DNA of 30,380 nucleotides from contig CAYSOX010000012.1 of assembly GCA_964432825.1 (NCBI GenBank), forward strand, positions 1-30,380, written 5' to 3'. This document shows, piece after piece, positions 24,499 to 30,380 of this stretch (the stretch's first letter is position 1; the number at the start of each line of letters is the position of its first letter). Position numbers and translations under genes: made by a program. The notes below the pieces were generated by a model, which had not been told where the DNA came from, ran no database searches, and was given only the letters and a program-made list of their open reading frames with translations. This stretch comes from UMGS1908 sp964432825 (GTDB lineage Bacteria; Bacillota; Clostridia; Christensenellales; UBA1242).

Positions 24499-24594
24499 TA
24501 AAAAATGCCCTTTAGGGTTAAAAAACCTTTCGGGCAAACCGCAAATTTCTTTGCTTGACATTTATATTATATGCAATAAATTAACAAAAGTCAA
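24499..24594 (-). ncRNA. Short-RNA cassette 1 (upstream-most)
   Basis: Promoter TTGACT-N17-TATAAT at 24594-24566, the best of the three. The predicted RNA of about 60 bases starts near 24560. It contains GCAAA-GAAA-TTTGC, then a GCCC/GGGC-type hairpin (24507-24535) and ATTTTTT. An ATG frame of 24 codons crosses the terminator hairpin but lacks a ribosome binding site, so a noncoding RNA is favoured. Confidence 0.55.
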
Positions 24595-24704
24595 CAGACA
24601 AAACAAAATAAATTAAAAAGGAACGGGAATTATGAAAATCTAATGTTTACCCATTTTAGTCGCTCCACATATCCCTATTTAGAACTGAAATTGCAAATTT
24701 AAAA

Positions 24705-25475
24705 TTACTTCTCTTCAGTATTTCCACCTGTTTGCCGTTCTTCACCAGCCGTCGCTGACCGCCCAACCGTCATAGCATTAAGTTCGGTATATCTTTCAAT
24801 TATTGCGCCCTTAATTTTCCCAAATTCTTTTTCGCCCCAGCCAAAACGATAAACATATTCTTTAATAGAATAAGGCATATTAGTGGCAAGTTGTCTCAAA
24901 ACTTTAGCACTTGAATTTTTTACACACTCACAAAAGGCATCCGCGTCTAACGGAACACAAATCATACGGTCTTGAGATTTAACGCCATCATGGTCGCAAA
25001 CAAACCCCTCAATTCTTGCCGGTTCGGAGTCTGGAGAAACCATCGCAAAGTTATCAAAAAAGAACTTATCCCCGCTATTCTCCCTCGCATTCTCAATAAT
25101 AGAATAGTCTTCATTTTTTAGTTTTTTAACTCTAGAATTTTTTAACCACTCATAAAAGTTCAAACTATCCAAAATAAATGAATCCCTCTTCTCCTGCTCT
25201 TCTTTTAGTTTGTCTTGCAATTTTCTAAACTCTTCTGTTTTTTCACTTTCCGTCAAATTATCCCAATTGGGTATCATATCAAAAGAAATACTTTTATCCA
25301 AAATCCCATGGCTTGCCTTATATTCTTCCACCCGTCTTTTATCTTCAGCGTCTTGTTGCTGTTTAATTTTCGCAACTCTCCGCCTTTCAATCTCTTCAAT
25401 TTCCTCCATTGTTGGTGCTTCAAATCTATTTTCTTTTTCTTTCATTCTTTTAGTAAATCTTTCTAATAATCCCAT
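24705..25475 (-). CDS. Unrecognised soluble protein with N-terminal coiled coil
   Basis: A 256-residue protein I do not recognise. It starts MGLLERFTKRMKEKENRFEAP. Residues about 20-57 and 83-112 are long charged helices rich in E, K, R and Q, probably coiled coil. The C-terminal half (about 115-240) is mixed and looks folded, with ICVPLDADAFCECVKNSSAKVLRQLATNMPYS and EYVYRFGWGEKEFGKI. The tail is polar (TAGEERQTGGNTEEK). There is no signal peptide and no membrane segment, so it is likely cytoplasmic. GGAGG precedes the ATG by about 7 bases. The leader contains a degenerate run of AATATGGGAATTTTT-like units (25490-25570). It is directly upstream of the short-RNA cassettes but has no obvious terminator before them. 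Confidence 0.65.
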   Translation of the reverse strand: MGLLERFTKRMKEKENRFEAPTMEEIEEIERRRVAKIKQQQDAEDKRRVEEYKASHGILDKSISFDMIPNWDNLTESEKTEEFRKLQDKLKEEQEKRDSFILDSLNFYEWLKNSRVKKLKNEDYSIIENARENSGDKFFFDNFAMVSPDSEPARIEGFVCDHDGVKSQDRMICVPLDADAFCECVKNSSAKVLRQLATNMPYSIKEYVYRFGWGEKEFGKIKGAIIERYTELNAMTVGRSATAGEERQTGGNTEEK

Positions 25476-25575
25476 ACAAAAACCTCCATATCATCAAAAA
25501 TTATCTTATCAAAAATTGCCCACATTCTCAAAAATTCCACATATTTTTAAAAATTTCCCATATTTTTAAACCGCA

Positions 25576-26109
25576 TTACATTTTTTTTGATTGTTTCTAT
25601 ATATAACATCTTTGCCTATCCAACACATTTTCAAAAATCACCTTATGTATTTTTTATGTTTCTATAATATGCATTGATATATTATAAAAAACATCTTCAA
25701 TCAAGCAAGCGGGAAATTTGCTAAGTTCTGAAAGGGTTTCGCGAACATTTATTTCGCCATTTTTAACAGAAAATGTAATTACAAACTAGTTGAAAAACCA
25801 ACATCTCCTAGCATATATTTCCATTAAATACCCTTAAAGTGGAAAAGTCAACACCTTCATATTGACTGAAGATAATACATACTAAAAATGCAAATTTTTA
25901 CTTTTATACATACTCCCGCACCCCCAATTGGAGTCTTTGCGAAAATTTACTTCCTACAGCATATATATGTTAACTATATTGGTATATTGTACTCTACTAA
26001 AAAAAACTTTGTCAAACATTTTAACTTCAAATTTAAAATTTGTAACACCTTTATGTTTTCTATTGCAAAACACCACTCTCTGCCATTAGATTTATTCTGT
26101 TTTTAAGGA
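25576..26109. other. Noncoding, no clear feature
   Basis: AT-rich DNA between the coiled-coil gene and the small lipoprotein. A plus-strand frame at 25888-26106 (72 codons) has no ribosome binding site and no recognisable protein character, so it is not called. Confidence 0.5.
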
Positions 26110-26160
26110 AAACAAAAAGAAACAGGATTCCATAAGGTAATCTTATAGACATCCCGTTCC
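26110..26160 (-). terminator. Terminator of 201-aa lipoprotein
   Basis: On the minus strand AACGGGAT...CTATAAG pairs with CTTATGG...ATCCTGTT around a short loop, followed by TCTTTTTGTTTT. It lies about 75 bases past the stop codon. Confidence 0.75.
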
Positions 26161-26232
26161 TTTTATATTCGTCCAATTAATATCCACAAATAAATGCTTT
26201 TGATTGTAAATTTAAACACTTGATACACTAAA

Positions 26233-26838
26233 CTATTTGTTTGGATTTGCTTGCAATGTGTAATTTGCTGGGTCAATTACAAATTTATAAAGTCTTGCAT
26301 TTCCTTCTTTTCCATCAAAGTTAATTTCCAAAGTCATAGTTCTAACAGTGTTGTCTACACCTTGATACAAAAAGTAAGTTGTGTCTTTAGTTGTTTCGTT
26401 GCCTGAACCAAATCCGCCATGTTTTACCTTAACTTCTTCATGGTCGGTGCCATAGTAGTTGGTTATTTTGCAATAGAAACCTTCACCAGTCTCTTCGTTA
26501 TAACTTACTCTGTCTAGAGTGTCTGAAGTAAAACGAATCAAAACAAAGTGACATCTGCCATCGGTGTATCCCATAGCATCGGCTGTTTCTTTATCATATG
26601 CAACCTCGCCTTTTAATGTGTAAACAGCCTCAAAGCCTTCCTCACTTGACTTTTTCCAAGTTGATGATGCAACAGAGTATTTTTCACCCTCAATGTTTCC
26701 ACCAAAGTTTACATTGTAAAGAGATGGTTCTGACATAGGAGTTTCTGGTTCTTTGTCCTTTCCGCAAGCCACCAAACTTAAACTCATTGGGATAATCATG
26801 CATAGTGCAACAACTAGACTTAATAGTTTCTTTTTCAT
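26233..26838 (-). CDS. Small lipoprotein of unknown function
   Basis: A 201-residue predicted lipoprotein. A signal peptide (KKKLLSLVVALCMIIPMSLSLVAC) ends in the lipobox LVAC with Cys25 as the lipidation site. The mature domain (about residues 40-195) is rich in beta-type segments and charged turns, with HFVLIRFTSDTLDRVSYNEETGEGFYCKITNYYG in the middle and a terminal strand RLYKFVIDPANYTLQ. No family is recognised and no catalytic motif is visible. It would be tethered on the outer face of the membrane. The ribosome binding site is AAGGAGG. Its promoter (26890-26918) starts transcription right at a palindrome that occurs again 137 bases upstream, so regulated expression is likely. Confidence 0.72.
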   Translation of the reverse strand: MKKKLLSLVVALCMIIPMSLSLVACGKDKEPETPMSEPSLYNVNFGGNIEGEKYSVASSTWKKSSEEGFEAVYTLKGEVAYDKETADAMGYTDGRCHFVLIRFTSDTLDRVSYNEETGEGFYCKITNYYGTDHEEVKVKHGGFGSGNETTKDTTYFLYQGVDNTVRTMTLEINFDGKEGNARLYKFVIDPANYTLQANPNK

Positions 26839-26854
26839 AAATATTTCCTCCTTT

Positions 26855-27023
26855 TTTGATACATTTATCTGTATGATAGATGTACTTTTATATTATCAAA
26901 TCAATAAAAAATAGGCAAATAATTTTAAATATTTTTTTAAATTTTTTAAATTTTATTTTTACCTACTTATTTTATGTGAAAATTTTTGGCTTTTGATACA
27001 TCTATCTGTGTGATAGATGTACT
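26855..27023. promoter_or_regulatory. Duplicated palindrome (operator pair)
   Basis: TACATCTATC and GATAGATGTA form a perfect 10-bp inverted repeat with a five-base centre at 26997-27021. A second copy with one changed base lies at 26860-26884. Both are preceded by TTTTGA, so about 30 bases are repeated. The centres are 137 bases apart, close to 13 DNA turns. The proximal copy covers the predicted transcription start of the small lipoprotein gene and would also fold as the first hairpin of its message. Confidence 0.65.
26890..26918 (-). promoter_or_regulatory. Promoter of 201-aa lipoprotein
   Basis: On the minus strand TTGCCT (26918-26913), 17-base spacer, TAATAT (26895-26890). Transcription would begin near 26884, at the edge of the proximal palindrome. 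Confidence 0.55.
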
Positions 27024-27067
27024 AAAATTTTTAGTTAAAACTCTTTATTGTTAGGTTTTTAAAAGCA

Positions 27068-27120
27068 AATAAAACACATTGATGTAATTTCAGATTTTCC
27101 GAAATTTTCAATGTGTTTTT
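27068..27120 (-). terminator. Terminator of papain-family gene
   Basis: AAAACACATTGA (27072-27083) pairs with TCAATGTGTTTT (27108-27119), with a nested TTTC/GAAA pairing inside. On the minus strand ATTTGCTTTT follows. It lies about 50 bases past the stop codon. Confidence 0.7.
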
Positions 27121-27170
27121 ATAAACTAAATTTTACATAAGTTAAATATTTTTATACGACTTAACTTACT

Positions 27171-30100
27171 TTATTGTGGAGCGGTTGGATTTTGCCCATT
27201 AGCCAAACCTTGATTTTGTGTATTGTTTTGTAACGATTGAACCGGTTGTTGAGCAACTTGCACTTGCTGTGGCATATTATTTACCACCTGCTGTTGTGGT
27301 TGTTGAGTTGGCGGCGTCTGTTGGTTTGCAATCTGTGGTTGCACTTGCTGTGGCATATTATTCACTGCTTGCGGTTGTGGTTGTTGAGTTGGCGGCGTCT
27401 GTTGGTTTGCAATCTGTGGTTGCACTTGCTGTGGCATATTATTCACTGCTTGCGGTTGTGGTTGTTGAGTTGGCAACGGCTGTTGGTTTGTAATCTGCGG
27501 TTGCGCTTGCTGTGGCATATTATTCACTGCTTGCGGTTGTGGTTGTTGGTTCGTAATCTGTGGTTGCACTTGCTGTGGCATATTACTCACTACTTGACCT
27601 TGTGGCATTGCGTTTTGTGTAATTCCACCTTGTTGCACACCACCTTGTTGCATTCCATTACCTTGAAAATTATTTCGCATTCCGTTTTGTTGCAATCCGC
27701 TTTGCTGTGCTGTATTTCCAACCAGTCCTTGTGGTTGCGCTTGCTGTGGCATATTATTCACTGCTTGCGGTTGTGGTTGTTGGTTCGTAATCTGTGGTTG
27801 CACTTGCTGTGGCATATTACTCACTACTTGACCTTGTGGCATTGCGTTTTGTGTAATTCCACCTTGTTGCACACCACCTTGTTGCATTCCATTACCTTGA
27901 AAATTATTTCGCATTCCGTTTTGTTGCAATCCGCTGTATGGCGATGTATATTGCGGAACGCTATTTTGTTGAGCACCACCTTGAAAAGTCTTCATCCCTT
28001 GCATTTGCCCAACATTCGTGCTGTAAGAGGCTTGACCCATTGCAGAATTTTCGGCAGATTTTATATTTTCGCCATTTTCAGCATCGTTTTCTTCATTTAT
28101 TTTTTCGGAGTTTTTCTTTTCATACATTGCAATATGCCTACGGTTTTTAACAATATTTATCCAAACGACTATCCCAATATTAATTGCCAAAAAGATAACA
28201 ATCAAAATTATAATTACATTTTGAGGGTCAACCGAACTGTTGTCGTTTTCTTTTTTGTTTGTAGGACTTGTTGGGGTTGGTCTATTTAAAATTTCCTCGT
28301 CGTCAACTTTAGGTGCTAGGCTTGGAATTCCCTTAATCCAAATTTCCTTTTGCAATTCCTTAAAACTACTTCCGTCCGAACCGATATAGCGAGCACTTAC
28401 CTTTTGGTCCAGATAACTTAAGGTGATATTCCCATTTTCCCAAGCCCAATTTTCAGGAAGTTGAATATCTGAAAGTTTTCGAGCACTTTCATTTGGAGTA
28501 ATTACAAGTTGACCGCTTGAATTTTGCACAATGCTAGACGACTCAATTTCTGGGCACTCAGCCTTTTGAATAGTAAATGTTCTAGACTTTGTTCCATAAT
28601 ACTCTCCAATACCGCTAATTTCTACCGTTGCATTCGTGCTAGCAAAGATATTGTTGGTATACTCCACCGTATAGTCTCGACCCAAAACCAAATCTACTTG
28701 CGAAGCCCCCGACCCGTACGAAACTCTAATATTTGGTTGGTGGGCACTTCCGTCATACACATAACTCACCGCAGTTGGTAAATTTATGATGGCATCTTTA
28801 ATATCTTTCAATTCGGTCATTTTGGTATATGCTTTTACTCTCGCCACACCGTTCATTTTAGACCAACTCTCGTCCGAATTTTTATACGAATTTCCAACCC
28901 CGCTATACACCTCAACATACTTGTTTCCGTTTGTTTGAATCGAATCAGAAAGTTCTACAACAACTGAATATAGTTCACCTTTTGTCAATCTAACAAAATT
29001 ATCCAGTGTAACATAGTTTTGCCCCGCATTTAAAAATGAAACCGTCTTTTCATATGCTTTGGTTCCGCTTTCGGGAGCACCCGCCGTAACACCGGTAAAC
29101 ACACTTATCTTTGCCGATGTATTTTTAGCATTTGTTGAAACAGACACACTCTTTAAGTATTCGCCACACCCAGACTTTTCACCTTTAGCCTCAAAAATGT
29201 TTGCAACCTTGCTCGCATTTTGCATTTGAGTTATATTTGAAGAAACATTTTCTTTATCATTTACAATTCTGTCATAAAAATAGTTGTTATCCAAACTATC
29301 CGCTTTTTCATATTTTAATGCATAACAATTGTCACTTCTAACATCATAAGATAAATACAAATATGGTAATGATGAATAACTATTTTTTACTATCCATCCA
29401 CCATTTTGACTTGCTTCACCCGGCTGAAAGGAAGTTTTTTCAATATTGTCATCCCAGCCAATAATTGCACATGCATGAGGGAAAGATTCCGTACTAGTCA
29501 CACTGTTTGGATTGTAATACTGCATATTATCACTTGCATTGTTATAACTAAAAGTTACCGCACCATATTTTGCAATCGCTTGTTTAATAGCCAAAATTCT
29601 AGCATTGTTATTTTGTATTTTTTCGTCATCGGTATCCCCAGCATCCCCATCTAAATCCGCCTCAGATATCTTAACTGCTTCAACCAATTTATATTCCGCA
29701 TTCAAAAATCCATTCACATCAAATTGGCAACTTTCAGACACTGCACCGCACCACTCAGATAATATATCTATAGCAATCCTTGACTCTCCCGCCTCCGCTT
29801 GCCAGTTTGTGGCACTACTACTTCCCGAAACCTCTGCAACATTTCCGAGCGGGTCTGCCGGTCTTGTAAATCTAGAATATCCCAAATTTTCAGCCGAAAG
29901 TTTTAATGTATCCTTTGTTGCACTTGAATCTATACCCGAATAAAGTATACTAGTTTCACTAACCGCAATGGTAGAATATGCCCAACACAGATTGCTATCC
30001 CCTTGGTCACGAACGGGTGTCACCAAATTGAAATCTCTAGCATCAAATTTTGAAAGCCCTGCAATATTTTCCACACTCATAGCCTTAAGTTCTGCAAGCG

Positions 30101-30287
30101 TTGTTGGAGCACTAGACACTCCAGCATCGGCAAATGCCTTGCTTGGCAGATCATCTAAACTTCCAACCCTTGCAAATGCACCAAAAAAATTTATACCGCC
30201 CAGCATAATAGCAATTGCCACCACAATTGCCCCGAGCCGTCTTACCCACATATTTTTTCTATTTGTATTACTATAATTCTTTTGCAT
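27171..30287 (-). CDS. Membrane-tethered papain-family (C1A) protease with Gln-rich tail
   Basis: A 1038-residue protein. Residues 17-38 form a signal/anchor segment. The papain-like domain (about 80-325; Pfam PF00112) has the oxyanion Gln95 and catalytic Cys101 in RDQGDSNLCWAYS, His271 in FPHACAIIGWDD, and Asn302 in GGWIVKNSYSS. A lectin-like domain, as often follows C1A peptidases in Clostridia, spans about 330-485 (YFYDRIV...VTLDNFVRLTKGELYSVVVEL). Residues about 505-575 form a bacterial Ig-like/MBG-type module (YDGSAHQPNIRVSYG...YTVEYTNN...GIGEYYGTKSRTFTI). A second membrane helix at 690-712 is followed by the basic KNRRH, placing residues 713-1038 inside the cell. That tail is repetitive and very rich in Q, N and P. 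GGAG precedes the ATG by about 11 bases. Catalysis should occur outside the cell; the tail's job is unknown. Confidence 0.85.
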   Translation of the reverse strand: MQKNYSNTNRKNMWVRRLGAIVVAIAIMLGGINFFGAFARVGSLDDLPSKAFADAGVSSAPTTLAELKAMSVENIAGLSKFDARDFNLVTPVRDQGDSNLCWAYSTIAVSETSILYSGIDSSATKDTLKLSAENLGYSRFTRPADPLGNVAEVSGSSSATNWQAEAGESRIAIDILSEWCGAVSESCQFDVNGFLNAEYKLVEAVKISEADLDGDAGDTDDEKIQNNNARILAIKQAIAKYGAVTFSYNNASDNMQYYNPNSVTSTESFPHACAIIGWDDNIEKTSFQPGEASQNGGWIVKNSYSSLPYLYLSYDVRSDNCYALKYEKADSLDNNYFYDRIVNDKENVSSNITQMQNASKVANIFEAKGEKSGCGEYLKSVSVSTNAKNTSAKISVFTGVTAGAPESGTKAYEKTVSFLNAGQNYVTLDNFVRLTKGELYSVVVELSDSIQTNGNKYVEVYSGVGNSYKNSDESWSKMNGVARVKAYTKMTELKDIKDAIINLPTAVSYVYDGSAHQPNIRVSYGSGASQVDLVLGRDYTVEYTNNIFASTNATVEISGIGEYYGTKSRTFTIQKAECPEIESSSIVQNSSGQLVITPNESARKLSDIQLPENWAWENGNITLSYLDQKVSARYIGSDGSSFKELQKEIWIKGIPSLAPKVDDEEILNRPTPTSPTNKKENDNSSVDPQNVIIILIVIFLAINIGIVVWINIVKNRRHIAMYEKKNSEKINEENDAENGENIKSAENSAMGQASYSTNVGQMQGMKTFQGGAQQNSVPQYTSPYSGLQQNGMRNNFQGNGMQQGGVQQGGITQNAMPQGQVVSNMPQQVQPQITNQQPQPQAVNNMPQQAQPQGLVGNTAQQSGLQQNGMRNNFQGNGMQQGGVQQGGITQNAMPQGQVVSNMPQQVQPQITNQQPQPQAVNNMPQQAQPQITNQQPLPTQQPQPQAVNNMPQQVQPQIANQQTPPTQQPQPQAVNNMPQQVQPQIANQQTPPTQQPQQQVVNNMPQQVQVAQQPVQSLQNNTQNQGLANGQNPTAPQ
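27302..27480. repeat. 81-bp (27-residue) coding repeat
   Basis: Within the Gln-rich tail, GTTGAGTTGGCGGCGTCTG recurs at 27302 and 27383 and in altered form at 27464 (81-base period). It encodes units like NNMPQQVQPQIANQQTPPTQQ. Near-identity of the first two units shows recent expansion. Confidence 0.8.
27499..27935. repeat. Exact ~203-bp direct duplication in coding tail
   Basis: 27499-27701 and 27733-27935 appear identical base for base (offset 234). They encode tail residues about 785-853 and 863-931. No synonymous change is visible between copies, so the duplication is very recent or kept identical by recombination. The long plus-strand ORF at 27237-28289 is a shadow of this repeat. Confidence 0.85.
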
Positions 30288-30328
30288 AATTTTTTACTCC
30301 AAATCACCGCTTTAGTAGTTTGTAATTT

Positions 30329-30380
30329 ATATTATCGGAGGGCGTCGGAAAGCGGGGCGTAGCCACATTTTCCAGTGCCC
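30329..30380 (+). ncRNA. Structured RNA candidate, copy B (cut by window end)
   Basis: Starts ATATTATCGGA like copy A at 140-1, followed by GGGCG, TCGG and AAAGC. The five bases GGGCG (30340-30344) can pair with TGCCC (30376-30380), taking the place of copy A's AGTTG/CAACT at the same distance from the conserved flanks. Inside, GGAAA can pair with TTTCC and GGC with GCC. It is divergent from the protease gene, whose start is only 42 bases away. Only the 5' part is in the window. Confidence 0.55.

Larger units (their letters stand above)
24344..24600. repeat. ~105-bp tandem repeat, about 2.5 units
   Basis: GCTTGACA recurs at 24344, 24449 and 24553 (spacing 105 and 104). The two full units are over 95% identical by eye; the third carries only the promoter part. 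These units form the three short-RNA cassettes read on the minus strand. Confidence 0.85.

Noticed and set aside
27237..28289. 350-codon plus-strand ORF rich in Leu and Trp
   Set aside because: It is the complement of the Gln-rich tail of the protease: the repeat lacks stops on the other strand. No ribosome binding site, and composition reflects the repeat.

Overview
The window looks like a draft scaffold from an AT-rich, Gram-positive-type bacterium, most likely an uncultured member of the Clostridia/Bacillota. The evidence is: purine-rich AGGAGG-type ribosome binding sites before almost every gene; sigma-A-type TTGACA/TATAAT promoters; lipoproteins and N-terminally anchored surface proteins without LPXTG motifs; BspA-type leucine-rich repeats joined to InlB-type (Flg_new) repeats; and a run of exactly 100 Ns at 21932-22031, as scaffolding software inserts. 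Lineage is inferred; no marker gene is present. Almost all genes lie on the minus strand. Only two small XRE-family regulators lie on the plus strand. Intergenic regions are unusually long and rich in degenerate repeats.

Layout. 1-140: a structured RNA candidate, minus strand. 257-799: P-loop nucleotide-kinase-like protein. 1325-5035: lipid genes (acyl-ACP thioesterase, PlsC-like acyltransferase, GT4 glycosyltransferase), suggesting membrane lipid or glycolipid synthesis. 5036-5828: regulatory-looking DNA with a plus-strand promoter and phased dyad repeats, leading to a membrane-bound XRE regulator (5829-6434). 6718-7701: WYL regulator. 7968-8305: intergenic repeats. 8375-9061: degenerate FtsK/EssC-like domain. 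9389-9877: CCAAA-rich repeats. 9967-18350: three consecutive BspA/InlB-type surface proteins, each with its own strong promoter. 18598-19523: SLOG-family protein divergent from a small XRE regulator, with a dyad between them. 19660-20520: noncoding DNA full of palindromes and a satellite-like repeat. 20535-21731: iron-type alcohol dehydrogenase. 22178-24046: large lipoprotein with a structured leader. 24285-24600: tandem promoter/short-RNA/terminator cassettes. 24705-25475: unrecognised coiled-coil protein. 26233-26838: small lipoprotein with duplicated palindromes at its promoter. 27171-30287: membrane-anchored papain-family protease with a long glutamine-rich cytoplasmic tail. 30329-30380: start of a second copy of the structured RNA, pointing out of the window.

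Taken together, much of the coding capacity (three repeat proteins, two lipoproteins, one tethered protease) is for the cell surface, beside genes for membrane lipid building. The least explained parts are noncoding. They are the paired RNA candidate at the two window ends, whose outer helix changes by compensatory substitutions; the 105-bp tandem cassettes, each with promoter, short hairpin RNA and terminator; and the repeats with about 42-bp phasing before the XRE/membrane regulator. No tRNA, rRNA, transposase or CRISPR array was seen.
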